From the NCBI GenBank assembly GCA_026168455.1, contig CM047431.1, forward strand, positions 4,493,603-4,557,602: a DNA stretch of 64,000 nucleotides, read 5' to 3'. The notes beneath the pieces were generated by a model. It was not told the DNA's origin and did not search any database. It was given only the letters and a program-made list of their open reading frames with translations. Numbering within the stretch: the stretch's first letter is position 1; every line of letters begins with the position of its first letter. Made by a program: the position numbers and the translations under genes. Of the stretch, positions 43,440-55,173 are shown in pieces. The stretch is from Theocolax elegans. Taxonomy: Eukaryota; Arthropoda; Insecta; Hymenoptera; Cerocephalidae.

Positions 43440-44140
43440 GAGTTTATAGGAAAAATTTAAGTTTTTAGAGATCATGAAATCTATTATATCGGGTTTGCAT
43501 TTTTTGTAGTAAGGATAGTGAGTGAAGCTCGTTGGGGCGTGAATGTAAAGTTGTTTATTAATGCAATATTTACTGAGTTGGCTACCGAGTGCGTTTATAG
43601 TGCGACTCCCCCAGCGCGTATGTTTAGCGTTAAAGTCACCGGCGGCTATTACTGTGTCGGCTGTTTTAAAGATTTTATCGTAGTCGTTTTTGTTGAATTT
43701 AACAGTAGGCCGTTCCTTCTAAGTTCGGTAATTTATAGGGTAATATTATAAGGCTTTAGAAGGCTGTTTTTAACTTATTACGTCCGCGGTGCCCGGGTTT
43801 ATGTTTATTTTTATAGACAGTGTAGTTTCGTAGTTTAAATGGACTGTTTGTTTTTAAAAGTGTTTCCGTCAAGTAGGGCAATGTCAATGTTTTATGTATG
43901 TAATAGTGTCCTCTAGTTCGAGTTTTTTGTGTGGTATATTCGTTCCTTTGGCGTTCAAGCACAAATGGTTAAGTTGTTTAGTTGGTGTATTGATTCATGG
44001 TCCGGGTTTTATGTTTATGGGATGCAACCGCGAGGAGCCGAGTTTAGAAGTTTTTGAGTTAATTAACCGTTTTGAAATTTAATTTTTTAAAAAATTAAAT
44101 TTTAATTTTTTAATAATGGTTTGGAGGAGTTTATAGGAAA
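43440..44140 (-). repeat. Tandem copy of the endonuclease region with many small indels
   Basis: The segment 42729-43439 is repeated here. The first 260 bp are nearly identical. From about 43705 single-base insertions and deletions, often in homopolymers, occur every 10-20 bases. Substitutions are few, which is unlike normal decay. Confidence 0.75.
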
Positions 44141-44294
44141 AATTAAGCACATCGCAGTAAACGTTTACTGGAGTGATCTTAACCTTCTTTTCATTTTCGG
44201 CGGAAGTGCCGGCTAGTATTGAGAATTGGTTGTGGGTAGCAACCGGTGGAAGTACCGTGTTGCTGGTCTTGGTAATTAGACTAGTCCGGTCTGA

Positions 44295-44456
44295 TTAAGT
44301 GTTCCGAGGTGTTTGGCGGTCACGTTTTCGCCTGCGAGGCTCCTTGAAGCCTTCGCAATCCATAGTAAGGGCTGTGTCCATTAAGGACTCAGCGGTGGAG
44401 GCGATGCTCTCGGAGCCATCGCAGTGCGAAAATGTGGATTTTTGCCCAGTGGCCAT
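44295..44456 (-). pseudogene. N-terminal fragment of the Jockey-like ORF1
   Basis: 53 codons from the ATG at 44456 (MATGQKSTFSHCDGSES) to TAA at 44295-44297, ending in RRRKRDRQTPRNT. In another frame, 44150-44260 reads ILAGTSAEN and VKITPVNVYC, a Jockey Gag-like phrase, so a frameshift has cut the protein. The rest of ORF1 is missing. Confidence 0.5.
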
Positions 44457-44530
44457 GATGGCTCGCAATGGGCTGAGATGGAATTGTAATAGAAATTAGG
44501 GACAGGTTTGCACCTGCTATTGAGAATTCG

Positions 44531-45149
44531 ATAAATCGAGAGTCAATAGAAATAATTTTCTATATAATGAGAATAGGTGTTTCCTCTACGAAGGTTCGAG
44601 AGGAACTCCAGGGTCCACTCCACTCCACTCCAGGGAATGCTTGGTCACCGGATGTAAGACGGAGCAAACCGACCCTAGTTCTGGTTCAGTGATCCCGAAA
44701 ACCCATGAGACCATGTCCACGATCACCTTCCGATAGTTCTTCTAGTTCAACCTTGAAATGACCTTGGGTTAGTGACCCCGAAAACATGAATCACGGACAA
44801 GTCGTTTGGGCTTTCATGTTCATGTGGGTTCAAATATGCATACTTAACCCCCCTGCGCATGCTATGCACATCTCTTTCAACCGATCACACGCTAGTCTTA
44901 TTTGGCCTTAACTTGAGTGGCCAGGCAGTAAGGGGTCCTCGCTCAGGCAAATTTTCGTCTACGTCAAATCACCTATAGTTAATTTCGGCTAAGGCTACTC
45001 TTCACCTTGGAATGTCTTTCATGGGTTAAATTCAAGATCAGCAGTGATCATCACGTAAAAATCTACTGACTACTGCGCAAAAAGTTTTTTAACACCCTTA
45101 CATTTGCAATTATAATGAGTGTCCATATTATTGGAGTCTAAAGACATTT
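44531..45149. other. Unassigned sequence with dispersed-repeat phrases
   Basis: Short repeats (CCACTCCACTCCA near 44615) and phrases such as GACCTTCAAATAACCTTTAA recall 39412-40040. No open frame is supported. Confidence 0.35.
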
Positions 45150-45425
45150 GACCTTCAAATAACCTTTAAATCACGTTTAACGCCTAAATTATGCATCTCA
45201 TTGGATAGGGAATTTCACCAGTTTTCGATTTCTGCCATAAAAAATGTGGATTCCACTTTTAAAAATTCGACTCGACCTTCAAATGATCTTGAAAGGTCAA
45301 ATTCAATGTCACCGTCAGATAGCCAAGGATAAAATCATACAAGTTTTGTCTGAAACATTTTCTTCGAAAATGCATACTTGGCGAGTTATTATGCCGTCCC
45401 GGGACTTTTGACACACCCTGTATAT
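45150..45425 (-). repeat. Inverted partner of 39820-40040 with a transposon-like end
   Basis: It ends with GTCCCGGGACTTTTGACACA followed by CCCTGTATA, the style of insect DNA-transposon termini (on the minus strand, ACAGGGTGTGTC). Together with 39820-40040 it brackets the Jockey-like element, so a DNA element split by that insertion is possible. Confidence 0.45.
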
Positions 45426-45454
45426 GATGTATATGTATATGCTTATATATAAAC

Positions 45455-45492
45455 ATTGAGAAATTCTTATACATCGTGGCGGCGGCGACGGC

Positions 45493-45534
<42 letters not shown>

Positions 45535-45600
45535 TCCCATATTATAAAGGTATTTCGCTGCTGCCGTCGCCGCCGTCACGATGTATAAGAATTTATATAT
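45455..45600. repeat. Inverted repeat around an (AT)n loop
   Basis: The arms at 45463-45494 and 45562-45593 are reverse complements rich in GGCGGCGGCGACGGC. An (AT)n tract lies between. A single related arm lies at 39616-39660. Confidence 0.7.
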
Positions 45601-45610
45601 ATATATATAT

Positions 45611-46603
45611 GGGGTATTTCACGTGAAGTGGTCCGATCAAAATTTTAAAATGCACCAAATTTCGGAAACACTTTGCAAATGTTTTTCAGAACGCAGAAAA
45701 AAATTTTTAGGTACTGGAATCTATTTGCTCAAAAGTTATTCTAACCTCAAAAAGTGGATTTTTCCAAGTTTTTTTCAACACTAGCTGGGTTTACCACTAT
45801 TTAACTCAAAATCTATCAACTTTTACTATAGAACATTATATGTAACATTCGTTGCTAATTATGTGTAGAATTTATCCTTCTGGGTTAGAATTTCTAATCT
45901 CAAGGTCAACGTTACATAAACTACATGTCAATATTCAACTTAAAAAAAGTGTAAGTTCGCCACAATTGATTTTTTTATCCAAAAGTCTAAAAGAAAGCAT
46001 GGAGCAATACCTTTCAAATGGTCTGTAGCATTTTTCGGGCTTTCAATTCTGTAAAAGTTATGATAATTTAAAGAAGGACATAAAATTTACAAAAATTAAC
46101 ATGGTAATTCCCATTTAAAGTTTTTAAAAAATTTCGAGTTTCTTTAAATTATCATAACATTTTATAGAATTGAAGGCCCCAAAAATGCTACAGACCATTT
46201 GAAAGGTATTGCTCCAAGCTTTCTTTTAGACTTTTGGATAAAAAAATCAATTGTGGCGAAGTTACACTTTTTTCAAGTTGAATATTTACATGTAGTTTAT
46301 GTAACATTGACCTTGAGATTAGAAATTCTAACCCAGAAGAATAAATTCTAGATATAATTAGCAACGAATGTTGCATATAATATTCTATAGTAAAAGTTGA
46401 TAGATTTTGAGTTATATAGCGGTAAACCCAGCTGGTGTTGAAAAAAATATGGAAAAATTCACTTTTTGAGGTTAGAATAACTTTTGAGCAAATAGATTCC
46501 AGTACCTAAAAATTTTTTTCTGTATTCTGAAAAACATTTGCAAAGTGTTCCCAAAATTTGGTGCATTTTAAAATTTTGATCGGACCACTTCACGTGGAAT
46601 TCC

Positions 46604-46605
<2 letters not shown>
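45611..46605. repeat. Foldback element 2, complete
   Basis: Both ends read GGGG(T/A)ATTYCACGTGAAGT outward-in, with arms of about 480 bp that meet near 46105. (AT)n flanks both sides, so a TA target duplication is likely but cannot be proven. It is the same family as 4403-5405 and keeps the outer 16 bp that the first copy lost. Its short frames are mirror artefacts. Confidence 0.85.
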
Positions 46606-46625
<20 letters not shown>

Positions 46626-46646
<21 letters not shown>

Positions 46647-47100
46647 GACGAGTTAGAATAAACATGGTCATTCAATGTAGTTCTCCGTCGCAAGACTCGA
46701 CATTCGGACCCGTAGCGGAGGGAGAATGGATAGTGAGACGGCTAGAAAGGTATTCTCACGTACTCTCCAGCAGCCATAAGAGAGGTTAGGAAGATTACCG
46801 TGGAACTCGTGAGAAAAGCTGCGATACTCTAGGGAACTGTCTTAAGTCGTAGAAGATTAATCGTAAAGGTGATTGTGTACCGAACCACAAGTAGTGAACT
46901 CGCGCGGATTACGCGCTTTTCTTGCGCAATGTCTATGTTTCCGCGTACGATACTAGTCGAGTCGTGTTTGTGTTAATTGCGTCTCCGCATGAATACGTTA
47001 GAATTGGCATATAATATTCTGTTAATCGAGGTATTGTGAGCAGAAGCCTGAATAAAGACTTAATCTGATTTAATCCCAAATTCTTTTTATTCAAGTTTCC
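46626..47100 (+). repeat. Possible solo LTR
   Basis: After (AT)n the sequence starts TGTGACGAGTTAGAA. Near 47048 it has CCTGAATAAAGACTTAATC, a polyadenylation context typical of retroelement R regions. No partner LTR, primer site or clear 3' end was found. Confidence 0.3.
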
Positions 47101-47617
47101 TGTATCTTGTCCCAAAATCACCACCCTTACTTTTCTATGAGCTCGCAGTACTCGGATGCATATGACTGAACTCAACATTAAAGTACGCGGTAGCAGTCGG
47201 GCGAACGACGAACTGTTGATAGCGGACTACATATTCGTGTATAGCAAACGAAGTGCGGCCTTGATTACTTGTGAAAATATAAATTTTTTTGTCGTTATCG
47301 GGTACTCCTCTCAAAATCCTTAAGGCCAACGAATTTTGAGAAAAAGAATCGAGCGTGTGTGTGTTTTGTGAACACAGTGAGCTATTTACATCGGCAGGAG
47401 ACTGGAAATTCCCGTATTCCCAGTTTTACTCATTTTTGTACAGTAAATGCGAGAGAGAGAGAGAGAAAATAAAATTTGTTCTTACTTTCTCACACGGATA
47501 TTAACGATTTCATACGTATTTATTAGAGAGCGATTTTATTTGTACATTCTTGTTGCAGATTAACTTCGATTTTTTATCAATTAGTTACTACAGTGTAAAT
47601 TTATTGACAGGGCTATC
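47101..47617. other. Unassigned sequence
   Basis: A (GA) run lies at 47451-47466. A CAG acceptor-like site (TTGTTGCAG, about 47560) precedes the short frame at 47618. Nothing else is supported. Confidence 0.3.
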
Positions 47618-47932
47618 TTGTATGTCGAACAGAATAGTAATTTCGGTTTAGTGAGTGCGTTTATAAGTATGAGTTTTATATGTATTAATACATATGTTTG
47701 TAGTTGGTTGTTGCTGCGTATTAAGGTATATTTCAAAATGAAGAAGAAATATGCAGATTTAGATGAAAGCACCGTATTTTGTTCAATATTTATTGGTGAT
47801 AATTGCTTTCAACACATAGATTTAATTTTTTATTTTCACGATCAAGATAGTGGATCTGAAAATGATTCATATGATTCATACTTTGGATTCAAAGTGAAAA
47901 TTTTAACTGAGCGTATTCCACATGAAATATAA
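47618..47932 (+). CDS. Unrecognised short open frame (possible exon or fragment)
   Basis: 104 codons. The likelier part starts at the ATG at 47738 (MKKKYADLDESTVFCSIF) and is acidic toward the end (DQDSGSENDSYDSYFG). The N-terminal 40 residues are hydrophobic and could be a membrane segment or chance. Base composition is as AT-rich as the surroundings. A terminal exon of a host gene is possible because AAATATGCAG precedes ATTTAGATG at 47757. I do not recognise the family. Confidence 0.2.
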   Translation: MYVEQNSNFGLVSAFISMSFICINTYVCSWLLLRIKVYFKMKKKYADLDESTVFCSIFIGDNCFQHIDLIFYFHDQDSGSENDSYDSYFGFKVKILTERIPHEI

Positions 47933-49314
47933 TATATTGTACAAAAATTTTTAATAAATTAATATATTATTAGATTAAATTGTTTTTTATTATAAGCCCG
48001 TGTTTGAACATGTCTTAAAGCACGTCATTTTCCACATGCCGAATTGGTTTGAAATAATCATGTTATTTGACATGACAAAAATTACGTGCTAAATCATATG
48101 TAGTACTATATCATTAATCATGTAATTTAGCATGTTATTAAACACATTTTTTAGCATGTATAGAGTATACACCAACTTGATCACCGGGGCAGAACTGCCC
48201 TGCTAGCATACAACGTTGTGGCAACGTTGTGATAATGTTATTTTAGCAATATTCTAACGTTGTTATGAAAATTGTCTCAACGTGGGAAATCTCCGCTAAT
48301 ATTTTGTAAGTTGCCGCGGTGGGTGGAACCAATGTTGTCTGAGCAACGTTGAATAGCAACGTACAAATTCTTTTTATTTAAATGTTTAATAAATATCCTT
48401 TAAAGTAAAAAAAAGTTTAACACATTTATTTCCTTTTGTAACGTAACGTTTCGGTGGTCAATGCCACCCTTCTAATGCAGACTTCTAATATAATATCGCG
48501 ACTTGTGTATGAAATATCCAATCGTAAGCCCATTTAAATTTTCGTTTCTTTTTCCTCATTATACACAAAGGAATCGTCAAAAGGGATGTATATACGACAA
48601 AGATTTCGGCAATATAAGTTATATTACGGCGGTTATAGTACTTAAGGGGATATCGGATGGTTTAAAACAATGTTACGCAGGTTGGTAATATAGATTGTTA
48701 AATTTAATTCTATATTTACGACGTAGATGACATAAGCGTTCTCTTTTATGTCTATCAAATGTATAGTGTTAATGAAAAAATTTAACGAAAATCGTCACCT
48801 CTACTATTGGCGCTGAGGTCAGTCGAGACATATCCAAAATAATTGTTAATTTAAAAAAAATAAAGGCCATATCATGCAAATAGAGAGTTGAGCGGGATTG
48901 CCACTCATACCAGAAATATTTATAGGCCGGTTGTTATCTCAAAAAATTAATATTCGAATCGTAAAGTGATAAGTACAATTTGGCTGTAGAGAAACAACTT
49001 CTTTTGCACTCCGCCATTACTTTATGAATTACGTCACGCAGTCGTGCAATGATATTTTCTTCCATAGATGGTGCTCGCTGTATAATTTCGTTACAAATTT
49101 TTAAGGCGCCATAATTAGAAAGAAAAATTTTCGGCCTGCTGATAATAATGCTGTCAGGACCTCGGGCATATTTTTAACAATGTATCCACATTGATTAATA
49201 ACTTAACAATTTTGACCTGTCTTCTAGGAAATATCTCTATCCTTTACGATAAAAATGGTGCGGTTTAAAATTTTGGCCAGATGTGTTTATCTGAAATTAT
49301 CCATAAACATATAT
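47933..49314. other. AT-rich sequence with short dispersed motifs
   Basis: CATGTTATTTGACATGACA-type short inverted repeats occur at 48010-48170. AACGTTG-type repeats occur at 48200-48370 (CAACGTTGTGGCAACGTTGT), perhaps a MITE. No gene is supported. Confidence 0.35.
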
Positions 49315-49440
49315 TGTGACAATGTCGCACATATCAACATGATTGAAAGATATTTGAAACTGAAGAAAATACCTACCTACCCGAATAGCTAAGCAACTAC
49401 ATATTTAAACCTGCTTACTCATATAACTTCAACCTTTCCC
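49315..49440. repeat. Possible LTR start related to 33438
   Basis: TGTGACAATGT then CATAT then ACCTACCTACCC, in the same order as 33438-33530. Too short for a firm call. Confidence 0.3.
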
Positions 49441-50400
49441 TATATCATACTCCTTTATGTAACAGTGCCTTTGCGTCGTTCTGCCCAAGTTCGCAGATAG
49501 TCATCCTCTGTCCTCGTCTGTTTGGTTCGAGTACCGTGCCCTTCCTGTCTGCGTTTCGTCCCACCTCTTTTTCTAGAGCCTTTTGTACTTCTTCCTTCTC
49601 TGTCAGACAGTCCACATCCAGAATCTCCAGTGTTACTCTGGGGGTTAGGTCTTTGATTACTCCCTGCTCACCGAAGGTCCGTCGTAGCCTGTTTGTCAGT
49701 TCACCCGGAGCGCTTCCTTTGGATTATGTGCGAATAAGTATAAAGCCATCGTTTGTCTTTGTAATTCCCCTAATGTCTATTTTATTGTCAAGGTCTTCGA
49801 TCGTATGTAACGTCCGTACTGCGTCCGCGAATGTCTTGCCGACCTGTTGGACGATAAGGACTGATGCCGTCTCTTGTCCCGTCTTGGACTCTCTGTCTTC
49901 TATCTTCCGATTCTTGCGAGCTTTCTTGTGACTGGAGATAGTTTCCCAGTTTATCTGGGACTTTCTGCTATGTCGAGGTATACATTTAGTGTTGCTGGAG
50001 GCTGATTCATTTATCTTAGGCACTTATGGAGTCTTCATAGCTCTTTACTTCTTTTGCGGTTTGTTTCGCTCGCCAGGTTGGGTTCTGGGCTACCTCTAGG
50101 GCTGCGCATTCTCTTAATAGCTCCAATTTCTCGGTCCATAACTCGAAACTTCTGGAGATCGGCTATTAAGGACCAAAACTTTTGCAGCCTATCCTTAAGG
50201 TCCATCGAGATGTCTCTTTCTTTTTTATTCGCTCTTTGCATTTTGTCGACTTCCTCTGCCATTGCGTCTATGATTTTCTCCTCCTTTTTATAGGCGGTAT
50301 ATGGCCCTGGTGCAACTTCAGAGCTATCGGAGTCGCTGAAGACACTAAGGATACTTGAAGTACTGGCTGTCCTTGTTCATGTTTCCTTTGCCAAAGTGCT
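49440..50400 (-). pseudogene. R1-clade-like ORF1 fragment A
   Basis: On the minus strand: an acidic start (ILSVFSDSDSSEVAPGPYT), a coiled coil (MAEEVDKMQRANKKERDI), then KTGQETASVLIV, DGFILIRT, a TAA, and LTPRVTLEILDVDCLTEKEE with GTVLEPNRRGQRMTI. The last part is the central domain of R1/TRAS/Waldo-type Gag-like ORF1 proteins. Stops at 50035 and near 49722, plus a frame change, break it. The zinc knuckles are missing downstream, so it is truncated there. No ORF2 follows. Confidence 0.7.
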
Positions 50401-51264
50401 TTCCTGAAGAAAGGACTCTAGATGATTGGGCAAATTATCATTCGCAGCTTGCGCTCTATTTGCTTTTTCTTCTTTCTTCTTACGTGTTCCATTTTTTTGG
50501 TACTTCCTCCCGCGCTTTTTCAGTCTATCTTGTATTGTGGGCTAGTACAAATTCTAGCTAGGGCACGATGACATGCATCGTCGTACTTCTGGCGGGTCCT
50601 CACGGAGCACCGACGGAGCCCCCCGTACCCCGCAACGGCGTCTCATTCGGTAACCACCCGGCACTGATACGAGAGCGAGATTATACACCGTTATGTAGGG
50701 CAGCCTTCCTGCTGGTTAGTGCTGTGTCTGGTTCTATCCGATGTACCCTCTATGGGTACAGATGAGGGGCAGAGAACCGGTTCGTCGTCGCCTACACGCT
50801 AGTCCTTAGGTTAGGCTGCTGTTATGTTGGAGTATGCGTCAGAATAATGAATGTTGTAGATGTAGCGTGCGTTTAAGAAAAGTGTATCGTGTTTGCGACT
50901 AACCAGAGAGATCGGATGTAGTCTCCTACCTCTACTAATTTGTCTGGTCGCTCCACTTGCCGCAACATGTGGACGCGTCCGGTAGCATGGAAAAGTGCTC
51001 TTCCATGCTACCGGAAAAGGAAGTTCCCGGATAATTATTATTATTATTATTAATTTTTTTTTTCGTGGTAACTGGAGAAATCTTACATAAGACAACGGCG
51101 AAGGTCCGCAGTCGTCGCCAATGCCGGATTCTTACCGGCTAAAACTCTAAATCCAACGCTTTCACGTACCCAGCCCGAAACTGTTTTTCACATTACTTCA
51201 AGCTGGAAGACGTCTCTGTGATTCGGTCCTACCTTATACTTTCTTCTCTCGTTGAGACTGACAT
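50401..51264. other. Remains of R1-like UTR sequence, unassigned
   Basis: It has the GC-rich look of an R1-type 5' UTR (for example CGGAGCACCGACGGAGCCCC), but no motif can prove it. 50979-50992 and 51001-51014 form a perfect 14-bp stem with an 8-base loop. The downstream ORF2 of fragment B is absent. Confidence 0.35.
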
Positions 51265-51577
51265 TTATCGTGAAGCGGCCTTTCTAGCGGTTCCAAGAGC
51301 GCGCCTAAAGATGGCGCAGGATCCGTACCCCACCATATCAGTTACTCCCAGAGCACACTTTGATGGACAAAGAAAGCATTGGGGAGCACTCTTACAATTT
51401 TTAAGTTTGTGCCCAGTCTCGCCGCACTTGTAGCATGACGAGGACCTGTCCACTCCTCTAGACTTCCGTTTCGTGTGGCCGGAATCTAGGTACCGATAGC
51501 ACCTCTCGACCAAAACTCGTTCCCGGACGCGACAGCTTACAAAACCGACGCAAAGATGTCGCATCGACTTCAGCTTG
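51265..51577 (-). pseudogene. R1-clade ORF1 fragment B, zinc-knuckle C-terminus
   Basis: From the LTR insertion point the minus frame reads KLKSMRHLCVGFVSCRVRER. Then come three Cys/His clusters (CYRYLDSGHTKRK, CYKCGETGHKLKNC, CFLCPSK) and a C-terminal tail to TGA at 51265. These match the nucleic-acid-binding knuckles of R1-clade ORF1; the second is a perfect C-x2-C-x4-H-x4-C. In the first, a Cys is replaced by Tyr. Its N-terminal partner lies at 57438-57780, on the other side of the LTR element. Confidence 0.78.
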
Positions 51578-51839
51578 TGTAGGTCTCCGCCACGGTTTAC
51601 CCAGTGGTTGATGATAGGAGTCCAATATTTATTTATCGAGGAGTTGATGGAGGAATGAGTTACACAAATTTTCCTGTAATCAGAGAGATTTATTAAGACT
51701 CTATAGGTACAGACGTTATGAGTGCTTTCGTCAAACGATAGACACATACTGACTCTCTCGCATTGCGCAGTTCGCTTCGCTTGTTCCCGCTTACCCCCAC
51801 TCCTCAGTTGGAGAGAGAAAGAAGATGCGGGTCCCTACA
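51578..51839 (-). repeat. 3' LTR, 262 bp
   Basis: Starts TGTAGGTCTCC and ends GGGTCCCTACA on the plus strand, so the ends are TGTAGG/CCTACA inverted. Identical by eye to 57176-57437. Confidence 0.95.
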
Positions 51840-51851
51840 CACTCCCCTCCG
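51840..51851 (-). promoter_or_regulatory. Polypurine tract
   Basis: CGGAGGGGAGTG on the minus strand, directly before the 3' LTR. Confidence 0.75.
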
Positions 51852-52041
51852 AGTAATTAACGCTATTACAAATTAATTATTCTATTACAAATTAATTAAG
51901 CTATTAATACTTTCGTTAACAAGTATCACAGTCGGAGCACGCTTAAGTTATGAGGGATAAGAGTCACTTTTTATTACACTGAGTATTTTTTGTAACAAAT
52001 AAAATTAACGCTATGTACAATTATTTACAACTTAAATTTAA

Positions 52042-55000
52042 TTATTTTTCAGGAGTATCCGGTGCAATGGATACTTTTTTCTTGCGCATGTAGGTTTTTA
52101 ATTGAGGCATACTAGTTGAAAGCTGATTGCCTTGAGTATAATTGCTGGCGACTAGTTGTTCTAAATTATCTGGTATAAAATACGCAGGTTTTAACAATTC
52201 GACCGACACGCTGCGAGGTGATCCTTTAATTTCAATGTCGTACACGCGATCTGAAACGCGGTTAAGAACTTTGTACGGACCAGTATACGGGCGTTCTAGA
52301 GATTTCTTTGCCATATTTCTCATGAAAACGTGTGTCGAATTGATGAGATCTTTAAAGAAAAAGGCACGTCGTTTGTACTTTTGCGCTACCGGTACCGGCC
52401 TAACTTGACGCATGTATTCGCGATACTCTTCGATAAAGAAATTCGGATCCGGAGTAATATCTTCTGGGAGGAAAAATTCACCAGGTAAACGCAAAGTGGT
52501 ACCAAACATAAATTCTGTTGGCGAAACATTGGTATCCGCGCGAACGTGACAACGTAAACCTAGAAGAACTGTCGATAACGTACGAGTCCAATCTGTGTCC
52601 TGGTGACACATGATCGCTGCCTTAAAAGTTCTATGCCATCGTTCAATAAGTCCGTTCGCTGCAGGATGATACGCCGTGGTTCTTACTCGTTCGCAACCGA
52701 TTAATGACAATAGAGCAGTAAAAAGTCGCGATTCAAATTGTGAACCTTGGTCGGAAGTTATAACTTTAGGAGTGCCATAGCGTGAGACCCAAGAGTCGTA
52801 AAAGGCTCTGGCAACAGTTTGAGCAGACGTTTCGCGAAGAGGAATAGCCTCAATCCACCTGGAAAAACGATCGATCATGGTAAGTACATATTCAAAACCG
52901 TTGCGATTCGGAAGGGGTCCAACGAGATCGATGTGAACATGGTCGAAACGACCATCTGGGGCTACAAACTGTTCCGGAATTAATTTGACGTGTCGAGATA
53001 CTTTGGAAAGCTGGCAATCTACGCACTGCTTGCACCAAAGTGCGATGTCTTTGTGCATTTTTGGCCACACGTAACGTTGTCTGATTAATCGGTCAGTAAC
53101 TTTCGGGCCGGGATGTGCGACGTTGTGCACTAAATTAAATACAGATTTGCGCAACGCGACAGGAATATACGGTCTGATTGATTCACCTGTTATATTACAA
53201 TAAACGGTAGTGTGGGCTGGTCCCCATTGAATACGTTTTAACGTTAAGCTATAGTCTGGAGATTCAAAAATTTCTTTCAGTTGCTCATCCGTTTCTTGTT
53301 TAGTCGCTAAATCTGTTAAATCTATTTCCAGAGGCATACGTATCGATTCAATGCGCGATAAAGAATCAGCTACCACGTTGTCAGAACCACGAATAAATTC
53401 TATACGAGTCGTGTACTGAGCTATGAACGCGAGTTGACGCAATTGACGAGGTGAAGCCTTTTCAGATTTTTGAAGAAACGCATACATCAATGGCTTATGG
53501 TCGGTAAGAACCCGAAAATCACGACCTTCTATTAGAAATGAAAAGTATTTTATTGCCTCATAAATCGCAGTAAGCTCACGATCATAAGCACTATAACGCT
53601 GTTGAGTCGGAGAGAGCTTTTTAGAGAAAAAAGACAATGGTTGCCACTCATTTTGTAGCGATTTTTGTTCTAATACAGCACCAACCGCAAAGTCTGATGC
53701 GTCTGAAATGATTCGCAATTCGGCACCAGAACGTGGGTGAACTAACATAGTTGCATTTGCAAAATCCGTTTTTACCTTTTCGAAGGCGTTACTCGCTTCA
53801 TCAGTCCATATGACTGGTCGTTTATCATTTTTACAAGAATCTTTGAAGTACGCGTTTAATGGAGCTTGAGTTGCCGCCGCAGAGGGCAAATTTCGGTGGT
53901 AAAAGTTGACCATGCCGAGAAATCGACGAAGTTCTGAAACCGTACGCGGTTTTGGGTAGTCATTAATGACTTTAACCTTTTGGTTGGTTGGACGAATGCC
54001 ATCCTTATTAATTGTGTAGCTAAGAAATTCAAGTTCGTTTGTAGCAAAGGTGCATTTTTCTACATTGAGACGTAAATGAAATTTTCTTAAGCGATCGAAT
54101 ACAATGCGTAAATGATCATAATGTTGATCTTTATTTTCTGATGCAACAAGAATGTCGTCAATATAAATGTAAACGAAATCTAGATCACCTAACGCGCGAT
54201 TGATATAACGCTGGAAGGATTGACTGGCATTTCTGAGGCCAAAAGTCATAAATAAAAATTCAAATAAGCCAAACGGTGTAATAATGGCCGTTTTTTTAAT
54301 GTCGTCAGGCGCAACCGGAATTTGGTTGAATGCCTTGTATAAATCTAATGCAGAAAAAATGGTTTTTCCATGCAAATCGCTTGAACAATCGTGTAAATGC
54401 GATGTTGGATATCTATCGGGGACAGTGACCGCATTAAGGCGACGATAATCACCGCATACCCTCCAGGAACCGTCCTTTTTGAGAGTCATGTGCATCGGAC
54501 TTGCCCATGGACTGCTAGAAGGACGACAGATACCCGCTTCTACCCAAGAACGAAATTCAGCTTTAGCAGCTTTTAATTTTTCGGGAGCCAATCGTCGCGC
54601 ACGTTCTGATATTGGGGGACCGGTTGTAACAATATGATGCTGTACATCCGAAATGTCCGGAGGCGTAGGCTTAGCCGTGCCAGTAATTTCAGGAAATTCC
54701 GCTAAAATTTGTGCGCATTTCGAGTTAGGAGCAACAGCAAAAACTGTATTAGTATTAGCGTCTTGTTTAAGAGTAGCTATAGTATGGATGTTAGTAAGGG
54801 AATCAATTAACCGTTTTTTACGCACGTCGACTAATAAACCGTAATGCGATAATAGGTCGGCGCCAATTATAGCATGCGGTACATCCGCAATGCAAAAGTT
54901 CCAACGAATGGGACGATGTAAACCTAAGTTTAGTTCGCGAAAAGATTCACCGTAAGTATTAATTCGGGAATTGTTAGCTGCGAATAATTTTAATTGATTC

Positions 55001-55173
55001 GGTTTTCCCTTGATGCCTGGGTTGGCTGGGAGAAGCGATATGTCGGCCCCCGTGTCAATCAAAAATTGAATGCCGGTTATTCGGTCGCGGACTAGGAGAC
55101 GATTATAAGCATGCTGACCCTCAACATTTGTCTCCACAACGGAAGGTCGCATTACCCCCCCGCGTTTTTCCAT
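52042..55173 (-). CDS. pol: Pol: protease, RT, RNase H, integrase
   Basis: 1043 codons from the ATG at 55173 to TAA at 52042. The protease has [12 protein letters not shown] (Asp at residue 40). The reverse transcriptase (about 180-400) has [28 protein letters not shown] and [10 protein letters not shown]. RNase H (about 440-590) has [11 protein letters not shown] and RVLTDHKPL. The integrase has the H-H-C-C finger (HNVAHPGPK...CKQCVDCQ), a core with [19 protein letters not shown] and GLIERWHR (D, D, E), and a C-terminal [11 protein letters not shown] domain. All catalytic residues are present. It overlaps the end of gag by 22 bp in the -1 frame, so it is probably made as Gag-Pol by frameshifting at the G7 run. 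Confidence 0.95.
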   Translation of the reverse strand: MEKRGGVMRPSVVETNVEGQHAYNRLLVRDRITGIQFLIDTGADISLLPANPGIKGKPNQLKLFAANNSRINTYGESFRELNLGLHRPIRWNFCIADVPHAIIGADLLSHYGLLVDVRKKRLIDSLTNIHTIATLKQDANTNTVFAVAPNSKCAQILAEFPEITGTAKPTPPDISDVQHHIVTTGPPISERARRLAPEKLKAAKAEFRSWVEAGICRPSSSPWASPMHMTLKKDGSWRVCGDYRRLNAVTVPDRYPTSHLHDCSSDLHGKTIFSALDLYKAFNQIPVAPDDIKKTAIITPFGLFEFLFMTFGLRNASQSFQRYINRALGDLDFVYIYIDDILVASENKDQHYDHLRIVFDRLRKFHLRLNVEKCTFATNELEFLSYTINKDGIRPTNQKVKVINDYPKPRTVSELRRFLGMVNFYHRNLPSAAATQAPLNAYFKDSCKNDKRPVIWTDEASNAFEKVKTDFANATMLVHPRSGAELRIISDASDFAVGAVLEQKSLQNEWQPLSFFSKKLSPTQQRYSAYDRELTAIYEAIKYFSFLIEGRDFRVLTDHKPLMYAFLQKSEKASPRQLRQLAFIAQYTTRIEFIRGSDNVVADSLSRIESIRMPLEIDLTDLATKQETDEQLKEIFESPDYSLTLKRIQWGPAHTTVYCNITGESIRPYIPVALRKSVFNLVHNVAHPGPKVTDRLIRQRYVWPKMHKDIALWCKQCVDCQLSKVSRHVKLIPEQFVAPDGRFDHVHIDLVGPLPNRNGFEYVLTMIDRFSRWIEAIPLRETSAQTVARAFYDSWVSRYGTPKVITSDQGSQFESRLFTALLSLIGCERVRTTAYHPAANGLIERWHRTFKAAIMCHQDTDWTRTLSTVLLGLRCHVRADTNVSPTEFMFGTTLRLPGEFFLPEDITPDPNFFIEEYREYMRQVRPVPVAQKYKRRAFFFKDLINSTHVFMRNMAKKSLERPYTGPYKVLNRVSDRVYDIEIKGSPRSVSVELLKPAYFIPDNLEQLVASNYTQGNQLSTSMPQLKTYMRKKKVSIAPDTPEK

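Larger units (their letters stand above)
40560..44530 (-). mobile_element. Jockey-like non-LTR retrotransposon, rearranged
   Basis: In element orientation: an ORF1 N-terminal fragment, a noisy tandem copy of the endonuclease region, a second copy of that region, the RT and the C-terminal domain. It is not next to (TC)n. ORF1 is nearly all deleted. The exact ends were not determined. Confidence 0.75.

Noticed and set aside
46612..46643. (AT)n as an origin or regulatory element
   Set aside because: A plain dinucleotide repeat beside a foldback terminus; nothing beyond composition supports a function.
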